DNA of 39,348 nucleotides, taken from Bacillota bacterium (lineage in GTDB: Bacteria > Bacillota_A > Clostridia > DSM-8532). Both the position numbers and the translations under genes were made by a program. Each line of letters starts with the position of its first letter. The first letter of the stretch is position 1. Below, one piece after another: positions 31,283 to 39,348 of this stretch. Location of the stretch: assembly GCA_023424865.1 (NCBI GenBank), contig JAFADM010000509.1:1-39348 (forward strand), written 5' to 3'. The notes beneath the pieces are model-generated. The model had not been told where the DNA came from and ran no database searches. It saw nothing but the letters and a program-made list of their open reading frames with translations.

Positions 31283-34200
31283 ATGCTTCCTAAAAAAAGC
31301 GTCTCTTATGCCAAATGGAAGGACAGGGACAGGAAACCTGCATTCCATTTTCCAAAAAGGTTTTATACACCACGAAGAATTCTGCTTTCGGTGCTGTCGG
31401 CAGCATTATTTTGCGGCAGCTTTTCACCCGTTGTATTGGGTGAATCCTCGGGCAATACCTCCGGCATACCCTTGAAGGATAAGTATCAAACCTTTGAGGG
31501 CAGAGAAATCGGAGGTGATTATGTCAATTCGGATGAGATCCCCTTATATTCGTCCTATTTTAAGGAGAAGGCACAAAGCGGAAAAAGCATTGGAGAGTCC
31601 TATGACATTTCCCTTGACAGTATAGAAAGGGACACGGGCACAGAGCTTTTAATCACCGAATATGAAGGCAGGCAGGCTCTTTTATGGACCGGAAGCACAC
31701 CCTTCATTGAATTTGATGTAACAATGGCTCAGGACGGCCTCTTCCGGCTGGAGTTGGATTATTATCTGCAGGAGGGCTCTTCCAGTGCGGGAAAGCGTTC
31801 TCTTTATGTGGACGGCCGGTATCCTTTTTTGGAAGCCAATGATCTGGTCTTTTACCGCTATTTCAAGGATAAAAATGAACCTGTTGTAAATAGCCTGGGG
31901 GATGAAACCAGGCCTTCCCAGACAGAGGTTCCCGGCTGGAGGACTCAGGCCCTTGCCAATTCTTCTGGACTCATTGAAGAACCGTTTGTGTTCTTTCTCG
32001 AAAAGGGCAGCCATGTGCTTCGCTTAAACTATGTTCAAGGTGATATGGCCGTATCCGCCATCCGTGTTCTGGCAGTTAAAGAGGTGCCGGCCTATGAGGA
32101 GGTCGCTGAAAGCTACAAGGCCCTGGGTTATAAAAGCGCCGGTCAAAGCCTGGATATTCAGGCTGAGGCCTATGCCAAAGAAAAAAACGATCCTACCCTC
32201 CGCCGTGAAAATGACGGTGATCCACTGGTGACCCCCCACTCAGACACCAGCCGCCTTCTTAATGTCATGGGGGCTTACCGCTGGCGAAGCGGCAATCAGG
32301 AAATCACCTGGGAGCTCAGCGTACCGGAGAACGGCCTGTACAAAATCGGCGTCAGGGCTAAGCAGCAGTGGCAGGATGGCGTTCCCTCCTACCGGCAGAT
32401 AAAAATTGATGGTGAAGTGCCTTTTAAGGAGCTTCTGGCTTACAAATTCGATTACTCCCCAGCCTGGAATACGGCGGTTTTAAGTAATGAGAAGGGGAAT
32501 TCCTATGAATTTTACCTTACCGCAGGAACCCATACCCTGTCCATGTCGGTTAAATACGGCCCCATGACACCTATCATAGAATCCATAAGTGAGGACATTC
32601 AAATTCTTTCAGACCTTTTGCTCAATATTACGCTCATTGCCGGAAATGATCCGGACCCCAATTATGATTATGATTTTTTTAACAAAATACCCGGCATGAA
32701 GACGGATATGAAAGACCTGGCCTCAAGCATGCAGTGGAAGTATGAGCAGCTAAAGGCGATGTCTGATAAATTGCCGGCAATGGCCAATAATTTTATGACC
32801 ATACAGGCCCAGCTCAATGCCATGATTAACAACCCCTACAGCATTGCACGGAAGGTGGATGAGCTCATCAGCTCCCAGGAAAGCCTGAGCAACTGGTACC
32901 TGGAGCTGCAGAAATCCCCGCTGGTCATTGATTACTTCAAGCTCGGCCCCACTGCGGAAAAATGGGCTAATAAGCAGTCCAACCTTTTCCAGAGAATTAA
33001 AACCACCCTTCTTAATTTCTTTGCTTCCTTTTCCAAGGATTATGACAATGTGGGAAGCGTTCTTACCGATGATGTTGAAATTAACAAGACCATTACCGTC
33101 TGGATAGCAAGAGGAACGGAATGGGCGGAGGTTATTAAGGAGCTGGCCGACGAGGAGTTTACTCCCCAATATGGAATCGCTCTCAATGTCAATGTGGTGC
33201 CTTCAGGCCAGCTGGTGGCCGGTTCGGCCAATGCCCTTATGCTCTCCATTACTTCGGGCAAGGCCCCCGATGTGGCACTGGGTGTCGACGCGACTTCCCC
33301 AGTGGAATTTGCCATACGGGATGCGGTTTATGATTTATCCCTTATGCCTGATTTCGATGAGGTTAAATCAAGGTTTGTGGAAGGCATAATGACTCCCTAT
33401 GAATACGACGGAGGAACCTATGCCATTCCTGAAACCATGAACTTTAATGTCATGTTTTACCGCAAGGATATACTTAAAAAATTCAATGTTCAGCATCCTG
33501 ATACCAGAGAGCAGCTTTACAGCTATGTTATGCCTGCATTGTATCAAAACGGCCTCCAGTTTTACTTTGAAAGAGATTTTACCCAATTTCTTTTTCAGAA
33601 CGGCGGGGAATTTTATTCACAGGACGGTATGACCTCCGCACTGGATACCCCGGAAGCCTATCTGGCCTTTAAGGAATTTACCGAGTTGTTCACTCATTAC
33701 GGCGTGCCGGAGGTGGCGAACTTCTATCAGTACATGCGAAACGGGAGAATGCCCATCGGCATCGGCAATTTCAATACCTATATGCAGCTTTCGGTGGCTG
33801 CGCCCGAGCTGGCCGGAAAATGGGGTATCGCTCCCATCCCCGGGGTTTTGATGGCAGACGGTACCATTGACAGAACCGCGGGGGCCATCACCGCCCAAGG
33901 AGATGTGATTATGAAGCAGAGCGAGGAGCCCGAAGCCTCCTGGGAGTTTTTGAAATGGTGGTCCAGTGCCGAGACGCAAACAAAATTCGCCAAGGAGGTA
34001 GAAGCCCTTATGGGGGCGGAAGCCCGATGGAATACGGCCAACAGGGAGGCCTTTATCAACCTTTCCTGGAATGAAGGGGATATTGAGGTTCTCAGGGAGC
34101 AATGGGAATGGGCTAAGGAGACCCCCACCGTTCTTGGCGGATACTTTACGGCCAGACACCTGACCAATGCCTGGACCACTGTGGTTGTAAGCGGAGGAGA

Positions 34201-34291
34201 TGTGAGGGATGCTTTGGAACAGGCAGTAAAGGACATCAACCGTGAGCTTCGGATGAAACAGGAAGAATACGGTGTTATCAATAATGAATAA
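31283..34291 (+). CDS. Large multidomain extracellular solute-binding protein
   Basis: 1,002 residues, more than twice the usual receptor length. Basic N-terminus and hydrophobic signal or anchor segment at 32-53 (RRILLSVLSAALFCGSF), no lipobox. Two beta-rich, carbohydrate-binding-module-like regions (about 105-270 and 285-435; both contain the FLEKGSHVLRLNY / FYLTAGTHTLSMSV type strand), an alpha-helical connector (about 440-590), then a family 1 solute-binding domain (about 596-990: ITVWIARGTEWAEVI, SGKAPDVALGVDATSP, FLKWWSSAETQTKFA). The N-terminal modules may tether polysaccharide while the C-terminal lobe feeds the permeases. GGAGGGG is five bases before the ATG. First gene of the second importer operon. 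Confidence 0.88.
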   Translation: MLPKKSVSYAKWKDRDRKPAFHFPKRFYTPRRILLSVLSAALFCGSFSPVVLGESSGNTSGIPLKDKYQTFEGREIGGDYVNSDEIPLYSSYFKEKAQSGKSIGESYDISLDSIERDTGTELLITEYEGRQALLWTGSTPFIEFDVTMAQDGLFRLELDYYLQEGSSSAGKRSLYVDGRYPFLEANDLVFYRYFKDKNEPVVNSLGDETRPSQTEVPGWRTQALANSSGLIEEPFVFFLEKGSHVLRLNYVQGDMAVSAIRVLAVKEVPAYEEVAESYKALGYKSAGQSLDIQAEAYAKEKNDPTLRRENDGDPLVTPHSDTSRLLNVMGAYRWRSGNQEITWELSVPENGLYKIGVRAKQQWQDGVPSYRQIKIDGEVPFKELLAYKFDYSPAWNTAVLSNEKGNSYEFYLTAGTHTLSMSVKYGPMTPIIESISEDIQILSDLLLNITLIAGNDPDPNYDYDFFNKIPGMKTDMKDLASSMQWKYEQLKAMSDKLPAMANNFMTIQAQLNAMINNPYSIARKVDELISSQESLSNWYLELQKSPLVIDYFKLGPTAEKWANKQSNLFQRIKTTLLNFFASFSKDYDNVGSVLTDDVEINKTITVWIARGTEWAEVIKELADEEFTPQYGIALNVNVVPSGQLVAGSANALMLSITSGKAPDVALGVDATSPVEFAIRDAVYDLSLMPDFDEVKSRFVEGIMTPYEYDGGTYAIPETMNFNVMFYRKDILKKFNVQHPDTREQLYSYVMPALYQNGLQFYFERDFTQFLFQNGGEFYSQDGMTSALDTPEAYLAFKEFTELFTHYGVPEVANFYQYMRNGRMPIGIGNFNTYMQLSVAAPELAGKWGIAPIPGVLMADGTIDRTAGAITAQGDVIMKQSEEPEASWEFLKWWSSAETQTKFAKEVEALMGAEARWNTANREAFINLSWNEGDIEVLREQWEWAKETPTVLGGYFTARHLTNAWTTVVVSGGDVRDALEQAVKDINRELRMKQEEYGVINNE

Positions 34292-34326
34292 AAGGGAGGA
34301 AATGTAAGCGGTTAAAGGCTTGCGTA

Positions 34327-35301
34327 ATGGATAACATGAGCAATGATACATCCTTTGTCACAGCCGTGAATCCCCAAAAGGCAAGGGGAAAAGAGGGCTC
34401 AGCACCTGTGGCTTCCATCAGGCGCTTCATAAAAACCTATTGGATTGGCTACCTCTTTTTACTGCCCTTTGTCGTGCTGTTTTCCATTTTTGTTGTCATT
34501 CCGGTGGTATACGCTTTTTTATTGAGCTTTACGGATTATAACATGCTTCAGCCTGCCCGGTTTGTAGGGCTTAATAATTACAAGCTGCTGCTTTTGGATG
34601 ACGCGGTATTTCTGACAGCCATCAGCAATACTCTGGTTTTTTCACTTGTTACCGGCCCCATCGGGTATTTGCTGTCCTTCTTTGCAGCCTGGGTGATTAA
34701 TCAGCTCAATTTTAAGCGTGGCTTTCTTCTGGCCTTCTACGCGCCGTCCATTACAAGCGGCGTGGCCATGAGCTATGTATGGCTGGTCATATTTTCCAGC
34801 GATCGTTACGGCTATCTCAACAATATTCTTCTTAACCTGAATATGATTGATTCCCCCATTCTGTGGAATACAGATCCGGCCTACATTATGAAGGTGGTTA
34901 TGACCATTTCGCTGTGGATGAGCATGGGCACAGGCTTTCTGGTGTTTCTGGCCGGACTTCAGAACATTTCCCCCTCCTATTACGAGGCAGGGGCCATTGA
35001 TGGGGTTAAAAACAAGTTTCAGGAGCTGATTTATCTCACCCTGCCCTCCATGAAGCCACAGCTTCTGTTCGGCGCCATCAACTCCATTGTTACTTCCTTC
35101 GGAGTCTTTGATATCGCCGTATCCGTGGCGGGCATGCCCAGCCCCAATTACGCCGGACATACCATTGTAGCCCATTTATACGACTACGCCTTTATCCGCT
35201 TTCAAATGGGCTATGCTTCGGCAGTGGCGGTGGTGCTGTTCATCATTACCTTTGTACTGGGCAAAGGGGTTTTCAAGCTTTTGGCAACAAAGGACGAATA
35301 A
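34327..35301 (+). CDS. Carbohydrate ABC transporter permease, MalF type
   Basis: 324 residues with an N-terminal cytoplasmic tail of about 37 residues and about six helices from TYWIGYLFLLPFVVLF. EAA docking loop YYEAGAIDGVKNKFQEL (218-234; Glu220, Gly226). The segment VIPVVYAFLLSFTDYNM is typical of the UgpA/LacF class. The start is uncertain: ATG 34327 has only a weak AAAGG upstream, ATG 34336 is nine bases later, and the strong GGGAGG at 34293 is too far. Pairs with the permease at 35321; no ATPase gene follows. Confidence 0.9.
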   Translation: MDNMSNDTSFVTAVNPQKARGKEGSAPVASIRRFIKTYWIGYLFLLPFVVLFSIFVVIPVVYAFLLSFTDYNMLQPARFVGLNNYKLLLLDDAVFLTAISNTLVFSLVTGPIGYLLSFFAAWVINQLNFKRGFLLAFYAPSITSGVAMSYVWLVIFSSDRYGYLNNILLNLNMIDSPILWNTDPAYIMKVVMTISLWMSMGTGFLVFLAGLQNISPSYYEAGAIDGVKNKFQELIYLTLPSMKPQLLFGAINSIVTSFGVFDIAVSVAGMPSPNYAGHTIVAHLYDYAFIRFQMGYASAVAVVLFIITFVLGKGVFKLLATKDE

Positions 35302-35320
35302 GAAGGGGAGGCAATTTGAA

Positions 35321-36202
35321 TTGATTAAGATTCGCTGGTTTAAAGGACAATGGATACATATTACAACGGGTAAGGCGGCCCTGTATGCGGTGATGCTGTG
35401 TCTGGTGGCGTTTACCTCGCTTCCGCTCATATACCTTGTGAGTACGGCATTCAAGCCCATGGATGAATTGTTTCTTTTCCCGCCCCGTTTTTTTGTTACG
35501 CGGCCCACCATGAAAAACTTTTCCGATTTATTACAGGCACTGGGAAGCTCAACGGTTCCGTTTTTAAGATATGTTTACAACAGCATCCTCATAACCGTGG
35601 TGACGGTGGTTTTAACCGTTATCGTATCCTCTCTGGGGGCTTATTCACTTGTGAAGTTCAAGCCTCCCGGCGGCGCCTTTCTTTTTAACCTCATACTGAT
35701 GGCCCTTATGTTTTCACCCCATGTAACGCGAATTCCAAGCTACATGGTCATCAACAAGCTGGGGCTTATCAATACCTATGGTGCCTTAATACTGCCCAAT
35801 ATCGCCGTGGCCTACAATATTTTTCTCATGAAGCAGTTTGTAGAGCAGTTTCCCAATGAACTTATCGAAGCGGCCCGCATAGACGGTTCGGGGGAATTCA
35901 GAATATTTCTGAAGCTGGTTATGCCTGCTCTTGCACCGGCCTGGTCCACACTCATTGTCTTTTCCTTTGTTGCAAACTGGAATGATGCCTTTTCGCCTCT
36001 TATCTATATTACCAGCCAGGCCATGAAAACCCTGCCTCTGGCGTTAAATACCATCAGCGGAGGTGCTGCGGGAATGAGTATCGGCCGGGCGGGAGCCGTA
36101 GCCGCCGCAACCTTCCTTATGACCATACCCACCGTCATTATTTTTACGGTGTTTAAGGGAAGAGTTATGGAAACCATGGTGCATTCGGGTATAAAAGGCT
36201 GA
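35321..36202 (+). CDS. Carbohydrate ABC transporter permease, MalG type
   Basis: 293 residues with a TTG start at 35321 chosen because GGGGAGG stands nine bases upstream and it lies just after the preceding stop. The reading frame continues upstream inside the other permease gene but without permease homology. MalG-class entry motif LPLIYLVSTAFKPMDELF, EAA loop LIEAARIDGSGEFRIF, and the C-terminal VFKGRVMETMVHSGIKG ending. About six helices. Second membrane subunit of the importer at 31283-36202. Confidence 0.9.
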   Translation: MIKIRWFKGQWIHITTGKAALYAVMLCLVAFTSLPLIYLVSTAFKPMDELFLFPPRFFVTRPTMKNFSDLLQALGSSTVPFLRYVYNSILITVVTVVLTVIVSSLGAYSLVKFKPPGGAFLFNLILMALMFSPHVTRIPSYMVINKLGLINTYGALILPNIAVAYNIFLMKQFVEQFPNELIEAARIDGSGEFRIFLKLVMPALAPAWSTLIVFSFVANWNDAFSPLIYITSQAMKTLPLALNTISGGAAGMSIGRAGAVAAATFLMTIPTVIIFTVFKGRVMETMVHSGIKG

Positions 36203-36231
36203 TGTGCATAGAATGCGCATTTTAGCCCCCT

Positions 36232-36251
36232 GGGATCGTCGAAGACGACCC
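36232..36251 (+). promoter_or_regulatory. Short hairpin between permease and NHL gene
   Basis: GGG-A-TCGTC-GAA-GACGA-CCC: eight pairs with one bulged A and a three-base loop, no T-run. A second small stem (ATGTGCA 36202-36208 with TGCGCAT 36214-36220) precedes it. Likely mRNA processing or stability elements inside the operon. Confidence 0.45.
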
Positions 36252-36276
36252 TTAATTAACGAAAGGAGCATCGCCA

Positions 36277-38451
36277 GTGGGTGCAATAGTCACTAGCAAG
36301 GTTAAGAAAAAAATGGTCTCCCTTCTTTTGTTCCTGCTCTGTCTTGTGAGCCTCGTGCCTTCCGCCGCCGCAGAGGAGGAGATGGACTATGTAACGGCCA
36401 ACACAAGCTTTCGCCTTCCCATTCCCAAGGCCTATATTTCAGGCGGAACAATTTACAATATGGGAGCTTGGGAGGAAGAGACCATTTACTTCAAGGACCC
36501 CCAGGATCTGTTTATCGATAAAAACGATAATCTTTATATTGTGGACAGCGGCAACAACCGCATTGTGGTTATGGATAAGGAGCTTAAAACCGTAGGTGTG
36601 TACCGCAGCCCCGATGGAAAGGCCTTTAATTCACCGGAGGGAATATTTGTTGACGACGATGGGGATATGTATGTGGCTGACAGGGGAAACAGCCGTATTA
36701 TACATATGTCCGGTGAGGGGGATTTTGTGGAAGCCTTTCACAATCCTGAATCAGAGCTTCTGGGAAGCTCCCCCTTTGCTCCGTCCAAGCTCATTGTGAG
36801 CCAGACCGGGTACATTTATGTTCTCCGTGGCGAGAATATCATGGCCATTGACGGCAATAACGGCTTTCGGGGGCTTTTTGGGCAGACGGACATAGGCTAC
36901 AGCCTGACGGAGGTGTTAACCCGCCTTTTTGCTTCGGAGCAGCAGCAGCTTTTTATGAAGAAAAGGACGGCCTCCTCCTATATAAACCTTACCCTGGGGC
37001 AGGACGGCATGATTTACGCCACCAGCAGGGAACGGATTGAGGGTGAAATAAAAAGGCTCAATTCCGTGGGAAACAATATTTACCGCAAATATAAAACCGT
37101 GGGCAGCGGATTTACCAACCCCATTACGGATTTTATCCAAAAAAGGATCCTAAAGTCCGTGGTTGCCGGGAACACCTTTAAGTTCGGGGAATATTTCGAC
37201 GATGAAGGCAATTACATTGAGCCAGTTTTCCGGGACATTGCAGTGGATTCCAACGGCTTCGTTACCGTTATCGAGGAGCAAACCGGAAAGGTTTATCAGT
37301 ATGATCAGGAAGGCAATATGCTGGCCGCCTTCGGAGGTATCGGTGAGCGCAAGGGGGAGTTTTCCCGGCCCAGTGCCATTGCCGTCGACAGTCGTGGAAC
37401 CGTCTTTATTCTGGATAGGCTTAATAACAATATTCAATACTTTAAGCCCACTGAATTTATTCAAACGGTGCATGATGCGGCTAAGGCCTATGAAGCGGGA
37501 AACTACAGTCTTTCCTTCCAAAATTGGTTGAAGGTTTTGGAGCTCCATGAAAATTATGAGCTTGCCCATGCAGGCCTTGCCAAGGCTTACTACAAGCAGG
37601 GCCTTTACAAGGAAGCCATGGCGGAAAGCCGCCTTGCCAACGACCGGACGCTCTATTCCCAGTCCTTTGACGAGTACAGATACCAGGTGCTGAGGGACAA
37701 CTTCTTTTACATCCTCTCGGCAATGCTTCTGGCTCTCACGGCAATTTTCCTCTTTCTTAAATACTCCTTCCGGGCGGGAGTGAAGGCCAATTGGGCTTTT
37801 ATGCAGCAGCACCACAAAAAGATGGGACTATGGCAGGGGGTTAAATACTCCTACAATGTGCTGATTCATCCCATCGACACCATTGAAGGGGTGAGCTATT
37901 ACAAGAGCCGCATTAATTTAAAGGTACCCCTGATCCTGATGGCTGCGGCCTATATCGTAAGGGTTGCTTATATCTATATCGTTCATTACCCTCTGGCCTC
38001 CATAGAAATGAATGATGCCAACATTATTTTTGAGGCGGTAAAGCTTTTTATCATCCCCCTAACCTGGATTCCGGCCTCCTTTGCCGTATCCAGTATTTCC
38101 GACGGCGAAAGCAAATTCCAGGAAATCTCTTTTACGGCTATTCTGGGATTGGTGCCCTTTATCTTCATTAATACGCCTCTTATGTTTTTATCCAACCTCA
38201 TGTCAAAGACCCAGCAGTCCTGGTACGGGGTTTTTTCAGCCGCCGTCTATGTCTGGATGGTTGTTATCCTGTTTCTAAGCCTTAAGCTTTTAAATAATTA
38301 TTCCTTTGGCAAAACGGTGAGGATGTTTGTTATAACCCTGTTTGTCATGCTTATTATCTGGCTTGTTGCAGGCATGTTCTATGTCCTTTCCGCGAGGGTG
38401 ATTCAGTTTATTATCAATGTCATTACGGAGTTTAAGGTGAATCTGCTTTAG
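36277..38451 (+). CDS. NHL-repeat, TPR and Yip1-domain membrane protein
   Basis: 724 residues. GTG start with GAAAGGAG eight bases upstream. Signal peptide (about 8-32, ending AAAEEE), NHL beta-propeller repeats outside the membrane (e.g. FKDPQDLFIDKNDNLYIVDS, FNSPEGIFVDDDGDMYVAD, FSRPSAIAVDSRGTVFILD), a TPR-like pair (about 400-450: YEAGNYSLSFQNW, HAGLAKAYYKQGLYKEAM), a transmembrane helix (about 472-492), and a Yip1-type multi-helix domain from LIHPIDTIEGVSYY to the end with about five more helices. Its role is unknown. Its fixed place between the permeases and a DUF5696-type gene suggests an accessory in handling or sensing the imported glycan. Confidence 0.85.
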   Translation: MGAIVTSKVKKKMVSLLLFLLCLVSLVPSAAAEEEMDYVTANTSFRLPIPKAYISGGTIYNMGAWEEETIYFKDPQDLFIDKNDNLYIVDSGNNRIVVMDKELKTVGVYRSPDGKAFNSPEGIFVDDDGDMYVADRGNSRIIHMSGEGDFVEAFHNPESELLGSSPFAPSKLIVSQTGYIYVLRGENIMAIDGNNGFRGLFGQTDIGYSLTEVLTRLFASEQQQLFMKKRTASSYINLTLGQDGMIYATSRERIEGEIKRLNSVGNNIYRKYKTVGSGFTNPITDFIQKRILKSVVAGNTFKFGEYFDDEGNYIEPVFRDIAVDSNGFVTVIEEQTGKVYQYDQEGNMLAAFGGIGERKGEFSRPSAIAVDSRGTVFILDRLNNNIQYFKPTEFIQTVHDAAKAYEAGNYSLSFQNWLKVLELHENYELAHAGLAKAYYKQGLYKEAMAESRLANDRTLYSQSFDEYRYQVLRDNFFYILSAMLLALTAIFLFLKYSFRAGVKANWAFMQQHHKKMGLWQGVKYSYNVLIHPIDTIEGVSYYKSRINLKVPLILMAAAYIVRVAYIYIVHYPLASIEMNDANIIFEAVKLFIIPLTWIPASFAVSSISDGESKFQEISFTAILGLVPFIFINTPLMFLSNLMSKTQQSWYGVFSAAVYVWMVVILFLSLKLLNNYSFGKTVRMFVITLFVMLIIWLVAGMFYVLSARVIQFIINVITEFKVNLL

Positions 38452-38491
38452 CGGCAGGCTGGGAAGGTTAACGTGCAACTAATCGAGCGCC

Positions 38492-38508
38492 GGCGTAAGG
38501 TTTATGCC
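38492..38508 (+). promoter_or_regulatory. Small hairpin before last gene
   Basis: GGCGTAA-GGT-TTATGCC, seven pairs including one G-U, followed by TGCGTTTT. A weak terminator or an mRNA structure between the NHL gene and the DUF5696-type gene. Confidence 0.35.
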
Positions 38509-38572
38509 TGCGTTTTACAAAGAATGAAAGCTACGAAATGAAAGGAGTTGAACAGGCGTCTTGCCGGGACTT

Positions 38573-39348
38573 ATGATTAAAAATTTTATCATGAAAAGAC
38601 TGGGCGCTTTTATTTTCTATACATTGGTCGGGGTATTTATCCTCTACGGCATCTTCAGTATCCAGCAGGCAAAAAGAAATGCCATTGCGGCGCAAAGCTA
38701 TTCCTATGAAGCGCCGGAGGCCAATGTTGATAAATCGGCAGCCCCAAGCTATAAGAAAATAAGCGAGTCGGAAAATCTGGAGCTGTATTTTGACGAGGGC
38801 AGGGGAACGGTCCAGGTAAAAAACACAAATACAGGGTATATCTGGAAGAGTATTGTGGAGGAAGAGGACTATTCCATGGACAAATTGAACCGCCAGTGGA
38901 AGGCCTATCTCCAATCGGTGTTTACCATTAAATACAACGACATATCCAAGCGAAACGCACCTCCGGCTACGGTTTACGCCGGTTCGGACTGTGATTTTAT
39001 GGAATTTGAATATGTGGCTAATGGGGTGGAGGTAAGGTACGGCTTTACAGGAATCGGGCTATTTGTAAAGCTTCAGTACCTTGTGGAGGACGGAAAGTTT
39101 GTGGTCCGGGTGCCCTATGAGGGGTATGAAGAGCGGATGCAGTATTTAATTACCACACTTGAAATCATGCCCTTTTTCGGTGCTGCCGGAAACGAGGTGG
39201 ACGGCTACATGCTTTATCCGGACGGAAGCGGCGCAATCACACAGTATGCCAATGTAAAAAACCGCTCTTCAAAGGTGAAGCAGGGCCTGCTGAGAACCTA
39301 CTCCAATAAAAATGTTTCCATCCAGGAATACATGGATTCGGACTATTA
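38573..39348 (+). CDS. DUF5696-type membrane-anchored protein, 3-prime truncated by window
   Basis: Open to the window end, at least 258 residues. N-terminal membrane anchor (about 9-28: LGAFIFYTLVGVFILYGIF), then an extracytoplasmic region with SENLELYFDEGRGTVQVKN, TGYIWKS and MLYPDGSGAITQYAN, the last being like the GGxGxIxF-type motif seen at the start of DUF5696 proteins that accompany such importers (family recall, not verified). Start: an in-frame stop at 38549 bounds it; ATG 38573 has a poor ribosome site, while TTG 38561 lies 13 bases after AAAGGAG. Function unknown; possibly a glycan-active or glycan-binding protein. Confidence 0.7.
   Translation, partial: MIKNFIMKRLGAFIFYTLVGVFILYGIFSIQQAKRNAIAAQSYSYEAPEANVDKSAAPSYKKISESENLELYFDEGRGTVQVKNTNTGYIWKSIVEEEDYSMDKLNRQWKAYLQSVFTIKYNDISKRNAPPATVYAGSDCDFMEFEYVANGVEVRYGFTGIGLFVKLQYLVEDGKFVVRVPYEGYEERMQYLITTLEIMPFFGAAGNEVDGYMLYPDGSGAITQYANVKNRSSKVKQGLLRTYSNKNVSIQEYMDSDY

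Noticed and set aside
1..39348. CRISPR arrays, tRNA or rRNA genes, transposases, phage genes
   Set aside because: No regular short repeats with unique spacers, no recognisable tRNA or rRNA sequence, and no transposase or phage protein motifs were seen on reading through.

Overview
The window looks like chromosomal DNA of a low-to-mid GC Bacillota, most likely a Clostridia member (Paenibacillus-like relatives are a weaker alternative). Reasons: strong purine-rich Shine-Dalgarno sites, several TTG/GTG starts, a RecQ with a long C-terminal extension, carbohydrate-type ABC importers without their own ATPase, a YesN-like membrane AraC regulator, and YgeY/DpaL amino-acid catabolism. There are no rRNA, tRNA, CRISPR, phage or insertion-sequence genes that I can see. 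Nearly all DNA is coding.

Layout. (1) 1-1.3 kb: MFS sugar-type transporter, cut close to its start by the window edge. (2) 1.7-4.0 kb: RecQ helicase. (3) 4.0-13.6 kb: an uptake and catabolism block: ROK kinase-like protein behind a XylR-type operator, lipoprotein solute-binding protein, two permeases, amidohydrolase, cysteine-desulfidase/serine-dehydratase-like enzyme (CyuA family), ROK repressor with HTH, and an argininosuccinate-lyase-like enzyme. (4) 13.7-18.6 kb: OmpR-type response regulator, intramembrane-type histidine kinase, ABC ATPase and large FtsX-type permease, each pair overlapping or close. (5) 18.8-23.8 kb: YheO/DauR-like regulator, then diaminopropionate ammonia-lyase, N-acyl-D-amino-acid deacylase and a YgeY-type hydrolase, with a promoter, a palindrome and an intrinsic terminator in the leader. 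(6) 23.9-28.6 kb: a 1,100-residue TIR-transmembrane-tandem-repeat-PDZ-like protein, convergent with a small ribbon-helix-helix protein and an SPFH/stomatin-like membrane protein. (7) 28.8 kb to the end: membrane AraC regulator divergent from a second importer operon (1,002-residue solute-binding protein, two permeases, NHL-TPR-Yip1 membrane protein, DUF5696-type protein running off the window).

How it fits together. Blocks 3 and 5 look like two controlled catabolic modules for amino-acid-like or N-substituted compounds: C-N lyase, deacylases, and two enzymes expected to yield pyruvate plus ammonia (or sulfide). Block 3 is probably repressed by its own ROK protein through the site at 4100-4126. 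Block 7 is a carbohydrate-type system controlled by the adjacent two-TM AraC sensor, with repeated ATCAAA-type boxes in the divergent promoter region. The most unusual single gene is the TIR protein at 23.9-27.3 kb, whose N-terminal TIR domain faces the cytoplasm while sixteen tandem ~33-residue repeats and a PDZ-like tail are predicted outside the membrane.
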